Source: Manduca sexta
Taxonomy: Eukaryota > Arthropoda > Insecta > Lepidoptera > Sphingidae
DNA: 64,000 nucleotides
Assembly: GCF_014839805.1 (NCBI RefSeq)
Contig: NC_051134.1
Coordinates: forward strand, 9,021,170 to 9,085,169
Direction: 5' to 3'
Shown: positions 52,562-64,000 of the stretch, in pieces
Layout: the number at the start of each line of letters is the position of its first letter
Numbering within the stretch: position 1 is the first letter of the stretch
Notes under the pieces: model-generated
Seen by the model: the letters and a program-made list of their open reading frames with translations, nothing else
Databases searched by the model: none
Told to the model about the DNA's origin: nothing
Program-made: the position numbers and the translations under genes

Positions 52562-52865
52562 TATTGCTTTGAATGACGAGACGAGTTTGCCATTCGCCTG
52601 ATGGTAAGCGATACGACCGCCCATAAACAGTAGAAACACCATCCAACACCTTGAATTACAAAGTATTGTTTGGTATTCCACTACGCTTGCCATCCTGAGA
52701 CATGAGACGTTAAGTCTCATTATGTCCAATAGTTACACTGGCTACACTATGTCCTTCTAATCGTAACACAACAGTAACTATACACTGCTGCTTGGTGACC
52801 GAAATAGACATTGTGGTGGTATCTACTTAGGCGGACTCTCACATATGAGAGATCTACCACCAGTA
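52562..52865 (+). repeat. Interspersed repeat, family C (longest copy)
   Basis: From TTGAATGACGAGACGAGTTT to CTCACATATGAGAGATCTAC. Landmarks GATGGTAAGCGATACGACCG, CATCCTGAGACATGAGACGT and TAGTTACACTGGCTAC. Copies at 36690 and 47990. Confidence 0.7.
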
Positions 52866-53615
52866 ATTAGAACCTTCTTCATTAGTTAGAACGCGGTCAA
52901 GTTATTTCAATATCGACTTACACCTATGTAGGTCACATGATAATGTGATCACAGATCAGAAAAACACACCAGATGAATCATGCACGCTTTCGACTTTATA
53001 GGAAAGAAGAGGTACTAAAGTTGCTGTGGACCAAATTTTGGTTACACTTTGAATTTCCCGTAATAATGATATCATCAACAGTGATTAACCATCTCTACAT
53101 ACATTATATCCACTTTTAAAGAAATAAAATTTAGAATCGGTCTTACATTAGACAAAACTTTGATCCTCCAACCAACACGTCAATTTTATGGACTTCTAAT
53201 TTCAATAGCCTCGGATAACCAATCGTTTCCTAGATTACAAAACGGAAAAAAATTACAGATACAAATCTTGTATGGTTTGTTTCAACTTTCGTTCCCACAG
53301 CACGAAAATCCGGAACAAATATTTGTAGCGTCGGCATCTTATAGTTCACTGCCGGGTCGTCGCTCGGGGCCACGCAGACTGGCCCAAAGAAATAAGAATA
53401 ATATAATACTCACTGACATGATGAAGATAACACCTGTTGGTTGTTATTGTCGTTGCAGGTGCCATAAGGCAAAAAATCATACAGCCAAAAAAGACGTCAT
53501 CTTTGCATTGTGTTTATTGTTACTTCCATTTGCTTAGAGTTCTCTGATAAAAATAGGTTCATCTAGTACTTTCTATAAAAGTTATGCCAAATTAAATATC
53601 CTTTAGATACACTTA

Positions 53616-53875
53616 CCCCCTTATTCATAGACGTTTTTTATATAACGACCGAGTAAGGCTGTGATAACAAGTCTGTTTCTCAGTGCTGACGGCATGGCAG
53701 TCTTCGCAGTGCGTAGACGTAGGGCCGTTGTGATTGGCTAATATTGAAATACAACAATAATAACCAATCACAACGGCCCTATGTCTATTTCTCAGTGCCG
53801 TTGGGCACTGAGAAACAGGCTTGTTATCACAGCTTTACTTCGTCCTTAGATAAAAAACGTTTATGAATAAGGGGG
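53616..53875. repeat. Foldback MITE, about 260 bp
   Basis: Begins CCCCCTTATTCATAGACGTT and ends with its complement (AACGTTTATGAATAAGGGGG). Arms 53616-53737 and 53764-53875 also share CTGTGATAACAAG and GGGCCGTTGTGATTGG. A half copy lies at 38448. Confidence 0.85.
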
Positions 53876-56800
53876 TCAGGGTCTATCCACACGATAAATT
53901 CTAAACACTTCAAACGCAACTAAGACGCCTTGTGGACGCACGTTTATATCTAATTTCTTTTACACTGCAATGCTATCGCAAATAGTGAACTATACACCTG
54001 TTACAGAGAGCGTCTCGAGCGTCCTTTACAATACGTAGTGTGGATTAGTCTTAAGTCCCAATTCGTTAAAGCTTGCGCTAATATCACCCGTCTATCAATA
54101 TTATATAACGGTGTTAATGCACTGACAGTACTGTATTGCCTTGTTATTACTTAACTCATTATCTACAAGTTCATGATTACAAAATTTCGACATAATGTCT
54201 ATTAATATCAGCCTTTATAAAATTGTTTTGCTGGACCTGTTTCTTCTAATCATGTGTGTGATCAAATTATATTTTGTTGATAGTGTTCTCATTGCTTCAA
54301 GATTTTTTAAAGTATTATTAAATAAGCAGGTTTCCAAACGTTAACTATCATTCATATGGACAATTATACCACGCATTATTCATAGTCATGAATGGCCGGG
54401 CTTAAAACCTCTACCGCCATTTTGACAGTTTGTCACTCCAAAGGCTCCTAAAGATGCTTTTTTCGACTATAATTTACTCTTTTATAATATACTAGATACC
54501 TGTTCCTATAATGTAATGAACAAGCGGGTCATTTAACACATTATTTTTTCTGTTACTTCTTTAACTCCAAACAATTGTATTCTTCGTAAAACTGCTATCG
54601 CAAATTTGGATGGCTAGCATCTACGTCGTTGTGGCGGTAAAACAAACCGCTTCTATACCAAATAATACTAACAGGTGACAAGGCATAAAAGGCGGTTTCC
54701 ATCCATAAAATTCACAATGTGACATAACAAGTTGCAAAACTTCCTAAACCTTTATAAGAACAAAGCAACGTTAAGCGCGCAATAAAAATAAACGTAAAGC
54801 TGTCATCTACACATAAACTAAAGAAAGTGTACGTTTGTATTGAGTTAAATAACAATTATCGCTTCTCCGGGAATTTTAACATATCGACACTTCTATTACA
54901 AAATCCTTTCTTGTTCTTAACTCTACCTTTTTCTTCATATAAGGTACCTCCGACCTCGTGCCTTGCCAATGAGAGGGAGAAAAAAAACAACCAGCTATAC
55001 TCTATTGTAAACATTGGCTTTACCTCTTTTCTGAGCATAAATATAGCTCTTACGTTAAATCAAAAAAAGTTTTTGAGTCAGGTATTTAATGTTGCTGTAA
55101 AAAATAATTGTAATTAATTAAATGTTAGTTTACATAAAAAAGAGCAACTTAATAAACTTATCGCCCCAGAAAAAAGCAAAGGAAGTCGCGCATACAGCCA
55201 GTGGCTTGTCAGTCGTGCACAAAGCAATAAATCATAATAACGATCTGACGGCACCTATGTTAGGCGGGTGTACTTTTGCAAACTGCATGCCTATAATAGT
55301 TTCGAAATAGTTAAGTACCATTAACTGTGATGTAACATCAGCCTTATAATGTGATATTTCAATATAATGTAAACATTATGATGGTGTATGAAACTTAATT
55401 ACTATCTATGAAAATAGGTCTATGTAAGTACCGTGAGTAGCAATGTAACCGGTGAACACTTAATTGAATCCTGGTGATTGATGTACATAATATTCCCTAT
55501 AATATATTGGTGTACCAGTCAGCCGCCAAAGTAATTGAATAAATTGAAAATTTAAAAACGCTTCTACAAATAGTCTTTTATCGTAATACGCTTTTTTTCT
55601 TCATCTAAAAGTTAAAAGTTTATATTAGTAAAGAAAACAAAATTTTTGGTATAGACACAAAAGCTAGAAAATATAAAATTATTCAGTTATTTTTGTGGCT
55701 GTATATATCGTTGTTTTACTGAACCCGATTAACTCCCATAGAGGTATCGTGGATGCTATACACACACATGCTTTCAAGGAAAATAGCTTTCAGGCTGAAC
55801 ATTTGGGCTACTCACAAACTCTTTGATCTCACGAAGAGCAATATAATTACTACTTTTATGGGAGGGCCGAGAGCTATCTCATATATAGAAAGCTCAACAG
55901 AGCATATACATAGCTACTCTATCAATTTATTCATTATTTTTGAGTCATTAAAAGAGTTTGCAACTTTAAATACTTCTAACATTTGTTTATGAAAAATCAT
56001 CTTTATTCTTGTTATTGGCACTGGTTCTGCTTTATCTATTAAATATTAAACGAAATCGGGTGTTTCGTTGAGTATATTTACTACAAATTAGTCTAGCAAT
56101 GAACAATACGATGACTAGTTTAAAACTGGTTTACCATGCATGTTGCACGATAATAAAATTTTACGCACAGCTGAAGCAATAGTTTGAGAAAATTTTGCTA
56201 TACAATATTATTTTTACGTGTCTTCTTTACACCAACTATTTGTGAAGTTGTAGCTAAACTAGACGAATTTATAAGATAATATAAATCAAATGATAAAAAG
56301 TAGAGTATGGAAATTACGGTTCAAAGTATGCCAGACAAGAATTTAAACCATAGATATATAAACCTATATAAAACTAACGGTTGTCCAGAGGTCAAAAATC
56401 GACTGTCGATGTCATGTATTAATGACATACAATATAAATTCAAGCAGTGAAAATATTTTTCTATAAATGTTTATATTTTGATTACAAAAATAGTGACAGA
56501 AAGATGTTATTAATTCCACGTAGAGTCAAGGCTATCATTGCGTTCTAGTAGAGTAAGGTTATTCGCGTATCGTGCCCAAACATAACATCAAAATGAGACG
56601 CATTGTTGCGGCATACAGAATCTATTAGCCTTCTAACATAATCGATTTTGCATATTAATGTGAAAGATGAAAGGCGTATCGGGGCCGCTGATTTGATCCC
56701 AGCGACAAATTTGTGAGACCGCAAATTTTTGTTTCGATTTGGTGTTATGGGCATGAAACCTTTCGGGAGCTAGTAACTAGTACCTTATAGGGCATGGGAA

Positions 56801-57004
56801 AGTATACCTATATTGTGTGGTAAATTTGGATGTAGTTACTACATAGTTTTTTTTATAATATTTATTCCGTATCAGCCGGTCGCCAATCGTGACTAATTCA
56901 GCGAAATATCAATGAATATTGCACAATACGCTGTGTGGATCCGGTATCTGTGATAGATTTCGAAAAATGTCATAGTCAAATGACTCATTAAGGCGCTTTG
57001 ACCT
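53876..57004. other. No supported gene
   Basis: AT-rich DNA. Open frames of 60-96 codons occur (for example 54827-55117 and 56545-56754) without domain, splice or promoter support. Confidence 0.4.
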
Positions 57005-57319
57005 CTAACATAATTTAAGTCTAATTTTGCAACATCTAGAAGTAAGGACGTTTTCCAGTGGATTTACTATTTTCATCGAGTATTGTAAAGCTAAGTTTAT
57101 GCTAGCAAGTTCTTGCAGCAATAGTCTGATGCATTTATACGTCAATATTTTAATAATTCTATACACACGCGACTTAGTACAGTTCCTGCAAGCATAAAAA
57201 TTTGCAGAAGACAGCTTGCCGTTTTTATTCACACGGTCAAAATCATTTGCAGAATTCAACTTCTCCAAGTATTCTTCGTAACCTAAATCTCGCTTTAGAT
57301 TTACGGCTAGTTTTTTCAT
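57005..57319 (-). CDS. Uncharacterised 104-codon frame
   Basis: ATG at 57319, in-frame TGA five codons earlier, stop at 57005. The first half (MKKLAVNLKRDLGYEEYLEK, then NSANDFDRVNKNGKLSSANF) has a coding-like composition; the second half does not. It is on the same strand as the signal-peptide exon at 58755 and could be part of that transcription unit, but no good acceptor precedes it. Confidence 0.22.
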   Translation of the reverse strand: MKKLAVNLKRDLGYEEYLEKLNSANDFDRVNKNGKLSSANFYACRNCTKSRVYRIIKILTYKCIRLLLQELASINLALQYSMKIVNPLENVLTSRCCKIRLKLC

Positions 57320-58677
57320 TGACAGTAACAGTCAGTTACTGTTATTTTTGTAAAAATTATTATGTTCGTATCGTGGTAACAACATGGTTTTTACTATAAC
57401 AATGTTTGAGTCATGGCAATTCTTATGGTTTTTACTTTACATGGTACTAATGCGTCATTACGGCGAAATGTTTTCGCATTGACAAATCTAATTCGCAACA
57501 AATTATTAGGTTTTTAATAAAAGTCTAAGTAGATTTTAGCAACTTGCTTGAACCCGTGATCCATACTTTTCAATTGGATAGTTGGAAGCATTTCTAGTTT
57601 TTTTAACTTTTACAGTTCGTGAAACCTGGTTACTTATAATGGTAATTCGTGGGATGTGGTGAAAATTCCAGTTAGATCAAGACGGTAGCGTCGTAAGTTC
57701 TAGGCATGGCTTGTGCATGCAAAGTTCAAAATGTAGGTGTATAGATATTCCAGTAACTGACGCTGTTTTGATCATATCTCAGGTAGAAAAGAGCGCATTA
57801 TTGAGGACTGTTCCACATTTTACGATTTTTAGATGACGTTGCATAGTTTGCTATTCATGCTTTGATTTAATATCTACTTGTCCACGTTTTCAGACAAACG
57901 ATAATACCTACACGAGAAATTATAGCAGCCAAAGTTCTAATCTCTATGACATACTATCTCTAGGTAAAATATAAAACAACAAATATAAACGCAATTACAT
58001 CGTTATTTTAAATTTAGAACATTAAGCCAATAATCTCTGCCATAAGCCATTACATTTTTGTGTTCATTACTAGCTTTTTGGAACAAAATTCATTTACGGC
58101 CTCGTTTTTTTTCATATATTTCGTAACATAACGGTATATGTTACCAAATATATAAATTAAGCATTAGATAATATGTTGCGAATATTTTAAACAACATATT
58201 GTAGATTGTTATGTCGATTAAGGCATAATTAATAAATAAAAGGAAATTATGTTTTTATGCAAACATATAAATAATATTGTTGCTAATTATATCCGCCTTA
58301 TTTTATGATGAAAGTAATCAATTTTAATAATATTTTTTGTTTAAGTACTAGTTTGGAAGTCATGGAAAAATTCTGTTCGATATTGTGAAATGCTCTGGTT
58401 AGGGACTTAGGAATACAAAATATTCACTTCATTATAGTAGAAATAAAAATTATAGTTTAAAAGTACGGTTAAATTATAAATTTTCTAGTGTTGTATTAAA
58501 CATTAATTAGAGGTCTATTGCATTTTTAAATAGGCGTGTACACACATTATTTACCATTGCTCGTACGTAAACTTAAATATTATTTCTGTTAAATAAATTT
58601 AAAACATTAATAAAATTCTAAGAATAATTTGAATTCAATAAAATATTATGGACATAATAGACTTTGAAATCACTCAC

Positions 58678-58755
58678 CACATCGTCAAAAAAGGTGAAAT
58701 TATTAGCAGTAATTAATTCAGTCAACAGCAACAGTTGACCGAGCGCCAGCCACAT
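58678..58755 (-). CDS. Candidate first coding exon with signal peptide
   Basis: ATG at 58755 gives 26 codons ending at the consensus donor GTG|GTGAGT (GT at 58677-58676), phase 0. The peptide MWLALGQLLLLTELITANNF then TFFDDV is a textbook signal peptide (cleavage probably after ITA, residue 17) plus the start of a mature chain, so the product is secreted or membrane bound. A CpG-rich promoter lies about 110-170 bases upstream. The remaining exons should lie on the minus strand to the left; I could not place them, so the family is unknown. Confidence 0.5.
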
Positions 58756-58844
58756 CTTCGCGGACGCATCACGATACACCACACAATTCCACAAACACCA
58801 TCAATTCAAAAATATGCCATTTTTTAATTTGTGTAACTTTTTTT

Positions 58845-58925
58845 TAACGCGACTGGACGCGGCGCGAGTTTGGCGGGAAAATGTGCGCGCATGCGCGGCG
58901 GTGGCTCGCGCGCCTCATATTGCAC
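58845..58925 (-). promoter_or_regulatory. CpG-rich promoter with E2F-like and NRF1-like sites
   Basis: A sharp CpG-dense block in AT-rich DNA. TTTGGCGGGAAA at 58869-58880 fits the E2F consensus, and the palindrome GCGCATGCGC at 58887-58896 is an NRF1-type core, in insects the target of Ewg-like factors. Spacing to the ATG at 58755 fits a short 5' UTR. It could equally serve a divergent plus-strand transcript. Confidence 0.6.
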
Positions 58926-59940
58926 AATAGATTAGAACTTGCACGCTGACCTTACGCGGAGTTGTCCCCTAGACTGCGGCCCGCATGTTTAATTACAGGT
59001 TGATAAAAAAATATATTTTTATTATAGAATATTGTTCTAGTTGTGTGAAGAGATCAATTACTGTCAATGGCCGTTTTTTGTTAAGTCATTATAGAGTTGA
59101 CATAGTCCTCAAAAAAAAATCTCGGCACCGTCCGCATTAGTGCTCATACGTGGAATATATAGCTCTCAGAGGTAATGGCTACATTATCCTGAATTTATTC
59201 ATTAGGTACAAGCTATTGTACAAAAAATATTTTTTCTTTCAAAATATTAGTTTAGATAAATTAAATCATCTCAAGCTTATTTCTCTTTATTTTATATTGA
59301 CAAGTAAAGTATTTACTTATCGTTGAGCTAAGCTTTAATAAACTGACGCATAATTTAATTTTTATATCCACAAATATTTAAGATGTCCAAGATTATTTAT
59401 TAAATGTCACTGTAGAACATACCAACACTTCAAAGAGATTATTTGCTTTTTAAGATTATAAACGTGATTAAAGTTTTAAAACTAAGTACCTACTGTTAAG
59501 TTCTTTCTCAATTTTTTTTTGTGACTATGAACACTTATTTATGCGTCTCAAAACAAATGCTTTCCGTGACTTTTAAGAAAAAATAGTCATCTATACAAAA
59601 AATCACTCATGATCGGCGAGAATCAGAGAGCGGAAATACGAATGTATACTAATTGGCCATTTCATACACTAATTATCAATTCAATTACCCTAAATTGAAC
59701 GTAATGTGTGTAAATAACGTATTATTCAACCTTTTTGTAATAAATTAACAATGTTTGAGCATAAAGGACGCTATTAACAAAGTTTAAAGGTATCATGTAT
59801 GGGGTATGAAGCCTTTCCAAAGATATATTATGTACTTTGAAACTAGACAAGTTTCAAGACTTATATTGCCACTGTAGAAATTTAAGTACCTATAATATCT
59901 TACTAAAGCAATTGAAAAATAAATAGAATTAAAAATAAAT

Positions 59941-60085
59941 TAGCCTGTGTATATTCGGTTCCAACAGGCCGGCATAATTGTCGACTGCCGAGGGATAATG
60001 ATCTCTCGTCAGTCGACATACTATTGGACCCTACTTCACTTACCATCAGGTGCAGTGGGGTCAGGGTCAGTTTACCATTCCCGCT
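59941..60085 (+). repeat. Interspersed repeat, family A (3' half)
   Basis: AGCCTGTGTATATTCGGTTC, GCCGGCATAATTGTCGACTG and CACTTACCATCAGGTGCAGT match 3033-3270. Confidence 0.65.
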
Positions 60086-60350
60086 TAAAAAAATGGTTCA
60101 GGTTTGTAAACCCAAATCTTACAAAATATATTTTTTTAGTAGAGTAAATACATATAACAATTATGGTCACTTGTAATATATTTTTAAAAGTAAATTAAAT
60201 GTAATAACGTGTGTCTAGTTGTTTATCTTGGCTACTTTTTTATGGTCTTAGAATAAAGTCGATCTTATCCCAAAAACTACGTTGTTTTATACTATCTAAA
60301 ATGTAGCGTTATTTAATTAATAAACACATTTAATTATGTATTCCGTACAG

Positions 60351-60654
60351 CTTGGAGGAAGCTGTGCGGGTCACCATCGAATGTGTTTTTAATTTATTGG
60401 ACGTTGGCCAACTAGTTTCCACTTACCACCATTTTATACGAGTAGACGGAAGTTTTAGGCCGCCTCAAAATTTACTATACATACTTACTTATCAGTTTTT
60501 AGAAAATATAATATTAAAATTAAATTATTTTTCGGATTTTATTGCGGTTTTAATTATTTTAGTTTTCTCCCGACGTATAATAAATATATTATTCAAACGC
60601 CTAAATGTACGTATTGTGAACCTCAGTACGCTATGTTATAGTCCGAAGTTATAA
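60351..60654 (+). CDS. Candidate coding exon, unknown product
   Basis: After the acceptor TATTCCGTACAG (AG at 60349-60350) one base and 100 codons run to TAA. It starts LEEAVRVTIECVFNLLDVGQ, then STYHHFIRVDGSFRPP, which looks coding. Further on it is AT-rich with a hydrophobic stretch (FIAVLIILVF) that may only be AT bias. An internal donor could end it earlier; GTAGAC near 60442 is weak. Family unknown. Confidence 0.3.
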
Positions 60655-61299
60655 TCCCGGGTTATGAATAAAAAAAAAAGTGATTAATGGTCTGAATGTG
60701 AAACGGTCACATGTTCGATTTACGCCACGAAATATATATATTTTTTATTTTATTAAATATTATGTACCGATGATCCAAAGCAAATACTTTAGATCTGAAA
60801 TACAGATAACACCATTTAATTTCAAAACCTAAGATACTTAAGTCTTAAAGTTAGTACTAAGTATTCGTTACTCTACTGTTAGTATATTTTGTAGTACATA
60901 ATTACTATTATATTTATCCTGATATCAAAATGTCGCCGAATTTATATATTATATATTTGTAATTTATATATTTATAATACTCCCTAAATTTCATTTTCCT
61001 GCACTCCTTCTCCATATTTAATCATGTCGGATCTCACACTTCTCCATTCGTGTAATGTACTTAAAAATAGATACAAACATTTTTCTTCACGTATTAATAT
61101 TTAGATAATATCAATCAGATAACCTGTTGGCAAATGAATGTAATATTTGCATTTTTATTTTTAAAAACCCACTATTTATAATGAGACATTAATGAGGCTA
61201 TACATTGATAACCGGAAAGTAAGACTAGTTTGCGCGCCAACATGTCTACTGGTAGATGTGAAAACGCATTTATACTAAGATCTAACATACGAATCTATG

Positions 61300-61680
61300 A
61301 GTCTTCCTAGCCGAATTTTCGACCACGGCGGCCAATATCAACGGAGATCAACCAGGTGCGCAGGAGATATTCTAGTGCACAAGTCTTTGCGCAATACACA
61401 AGGTACACTCTCAGTTCCTTCACTCTCATAGTCCGGTGAGACGGCGATCCGATATGATCGGAGAAAGATCGGGTGCAGAACCAACGGCTTTACATGCTTT
61501 CCGAGGCACGCGGGTATCACACCGTCAATCTGACTCCGCGTTGTGACTGAGTAATCGTTTAAGATAGAAAACCCCCGTCACAATAATTTTGGCCCGACCC
61601 AGGATTTGAACCCAGGACCTCAGCGTAGTAGTAGTACTTGTACCGTGTACAATTACAACTACGCCACTGAGGCAGTCCGA
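61300..61680 (-). repeat. tRNA-derived SINE with long body
   Basis: Minus strand: GACTGCCTCAGTGGCGTAGT (A box), then GAGGTCCTGGGTTCAAATCC (B box) and GGGTCGGGCCAAAA. The body contains CGTGCCTCGGAAAGCATGTA and GATCTTTCTCCGATCATATC, landmarks of a common lepidopteran SINE. Confidence 0.7.
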
Positions 61681-61764
61681 TCTAACTTATACTGACATTT
61701 AAAACACATAGAAATTTAGTTTTTTCGTTTAAGTAAAATAAAACTGTTAAGTATATCAATCTAC

Positions 61765-61815
61765 AACTTTTCCAAGGCTGGGAATTGAACCCAGCGACTA
61801 AGCATCAAGAAATAC
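61765..61815 (-). repeat. tRNA-like box-B fragment
   Basis: Minus strand CGCTGGGTTCAATTCCCAGC is a perfect T-arm-like hairpin with GGTTCAATTCC; the remainder of a tRNA is missing. Confidence 0.4.
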
Positions 61816-62129
61816 AAAAAACAATACTCGTTGAAGCGGTTTATACAATCTAACATTAAACAAATTAAATCTTCGATATTCAACAGGCAATCTTAATTAA
61901 CTTCAACTTCTCCGCAAATAACTTTGAATAAAATACGAGGGCTTTGGAACATTAAACGTATCTTAGTTAATGAAACGTTTATGAGTACTTTAGAAGGGAG
62001 ATTATTAATACAGTAGTTATCTACGACTTTGTTCGTGTAAATAAAATACATAACATTAAAGAATGATAAATAAAAATCTCTGAACTGATTGATTTAATAC
62101 CGACTTAAATAGCGGTAATGTTATATTTG

Positions 62130-62392
62130 GAGAAAAAAAAACAAATGCACATCTAGCCCTTATTACCAAAATGGTTTGCAACCAGGGGCACCCACTTTTT
62201 GTCATGTTTGTTCCGTCCCATGATGTGATAGGGGCGACCATTCGCCATATCGCGTACAAATTTCGGACGCCGAGCTGATATTGAGCAAAAAACCTCAGTA
62301 AAACTTAACCTAACCCGGAATTCGAACGTGAGACCTGAGAGGAGCGTCGTCTCGCGCTCGCAATACAGTTGCGCCAACGAGGCACTCTTCTT
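62130..62392 (-). repeat. tRNA-derived SINE
   Basis: Minus strand head GAGTGCCTCGTTGGCGCAAC, then GAGGTCTCACGTTCGAATTC and CGGGTTAGGTTAAG. The body has AGTATCAGCTCGG-like words (CAATATCAGCTCGGCGTCCG) shared with 63300-63545. Confidence 0.65.
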
Positions 62393-63299
62393 TCACTAAT
62401 AGTATTTATTTATATCTACCAGACAAACAGTATAGTTAAAATGTCTGTTACATTATCATATAAATAGGGACTTGATTCTCCTGTAACTAAGATTCAGAAT
62501 CAATCAACTGACTATTAAAACAAAATATGCGTTGTGACGAAAAATGCCGGCCATTGACATGATTCCATTAAATATATGTTTATTTTAGTTATGTAAGAGA
62601 AATTCGGAACGTTTACTTGTCGTGCGCAACTGTGGCAATGCTTGGAAGTGAGGCGACGCGCAGACGATGTCAAGTTTTGTGCTGAGAACTGATAGTTACT
62701 GTATTTTCCGTAGCTCATATTATTGTAGTATTTCTTGGCGTCAAGTAGACGTCTGTGCGGCGCCTTAGATTAACCTAGTCTTTCCACCATTGTACTAGTA
62801 CGAGCGCGGTTAGACCAATATTAACTATTGTTAAACTCTGACAATCAGGTCTCAGATATCTTGATTTTGAACATAGTTGTCACACGGGATAAGTATACCT
62901 ACATACCGACAGGCATACATCCTCCTTCATTTTATATACAGGTTTAGCCACGTCTACACGAAGGTTGCCGAGTTTATAGACATCGCCTTAACAAAGAATA
63001 TGCCGAGTTCAAATGTTTGCGTGAAACTGCATCGGTTCCGGTAAGTGTGGGATTAATAGATATCGTGTCTTCTCGTACCTTTTGCGTGTTTTGTTTAACT
63101 TAATAGTTAGACGAGTATGTCGCTCGTATGATACCGCTCAAGAACGATAATGGACTCAAAGAATTTTTAGTATAGTGTTGTTCACGCAGTTCTATATACA
63201 AAATAATTTTAATAGCTGTAGGTTCGAGGAGATTTTCCACCGGAATCCTCGAAGGAATGAATTTCTAGAACTCTTCCTAATCCAAGATTAGTTACAAGC

Positions 63300-63545
63300 A
63301 CACACACACACCTTTTATCTCCGAAAGGATAAGCAGAGGCGCAACTGATGCAGCCACATTCCGCCGTGTGTATTTCTTTTCACGATGTAACAAGGACGAG
63401 TCTAAAATCATATCGATGAAATTCCAGACCCCGAGTTGATACTCAATCAAAAAACCCAATATCACTTTGCCCGAGCCAGGGATCGAATCGGAGATCTCAG
63501 CACTGCAGTCGTATCGTAATACAACTACGCCACAAAGGCAGTTAC
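63300..63545 (-). repeat. tRNA-derived SINE, essentially complete
   Basis: Minus strand head CTGCCTTTGTGGCGTAGTTG, B box GATTCGATCCC, body TGAGTATCAACTCGGGGTCT, GTCCTTGTTACATCGTGAAA, TCAGTTGCGCCTCTGCTTAT, ending in a GT repeat. Confidence 0.7.
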
Positions 63546-64000
63546 AAGAAGTATGTAAAATGTTATGGCACCTAAAACCACTAATTTATATCATGCGTTC
63601 TCTAATAACCAGTTAATACAGTCATTAATAAAATCGCTATACGAAGAACTTATGAAAGAACCGCGGGAAACAGAACATACTGGTCGATTTCTGATTCGGA
63701 CTCAAAATTAAATCAAAATTTAGCCTAGATTGTTTGTAAAAATATTATTCTGGTAGGTTTTATGCCGACGTCGGCGCGACTCTTCTACAGTCTTATTCAA
63801 TCTCTAAATGATTTTGGTTGTTTCATTACATAATATTTTAATTTCGCTATCTGATATATTGTTATGTTGCCGTGACATTTGACTTTTTTCTATAATTCAC
63901 CTCTTCCATACCTAACCACTATCACACTTTGCATAAATCTATACATTTAAGAAAAGTAGAAATTCTTTAATTCCATACTTCATGTATAGCGGAAAAACTA
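63546..64000. other. No supported gene
   Basis: AT-rich DNA to the right edge; nothing recognisable. Confidence 0.45.

Noticed and set aside
53330..53460. GC-rich patch with frames on both strands, including a short minus-strand signal-like peptide beginning MSVSIILFLF
   Set aside because: The peptide stops after 26 residues and no consistent splice model could be made.

Overview
The window is AT-rich, intron-rich eukaryotic DNA, almost certainly from a lepidopteran insect. The evidence is repeat families I recognise from moth and butterfly genomes: tRNA-headed SINEs, RTE-type LINE 3' ends with a GATGATGAT tail, and Helitron-like elements ending in a GC hairpin plus CTAG. There is also a DD37D (maT) mariner and an insect-type Diedel gene. 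Bacterial features such as operons, ribosome binding sites and CRISPR arrays are absent, and most long open frames are chance or shadow frames.

Well supported genes. (1) 4812-5034, minus: exon 2 of an alpha-tubulin gene, with both splice sites; its partner exons are outside the window. (2) 7150-8448, plus: a 1.3 kb maT mariner with terminal inverted repeats, TA flanks and a transposase broken by a lost ATG and one frameshift. (3) 12194-12616, plus: an intact intronless Diedel-like gene for a small secreted ten-cysteine protein, with a TATA box and polyA signal. Diedel is a secreted down-regulator of the IMD immune pathway in Drosophila. Two diverged direct repeats lie about 1 kb upstream and 1.4 kb downstream of it. 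(4) 36370-42394 (perhaps to 42721), minus: a phospholipase B1-like GDSL lipase gene whose six exons join in frame, with nucleophile Ser, GAND block and Asp/His block all present.

Weaker candidates. A signal-peptide first exon at 58678-58755 (minus) sits just downstream of a CpG-rich promoter with E2F-like and NRF1-like sites. An initial exon at 16019-16159 (minus) begins MFYDEDEGDG. Possible plus-strand exons are at 20718-20796, 24161-24206, 27210-27414, 28533-28568 (a 36-nt microexon) and 60351-60654. An open frame runs off the left edge. None of these has a family assignment.

The rest is intergenic or intronic DNA full of repeats: three copies of one SINE, several other tRNA-like SINE heads (clustered at 61.3-63.5 kb), LINE 3' ends, Helitron-like elements, a Tc1-type MITE, and long near-perfect foldbacks at 32.4, 44.3 and 53.6 kb. 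The lipase introns carry many of these. I see no evidence that neighbouring genes work together; the main biological interest is the Diedel locus.
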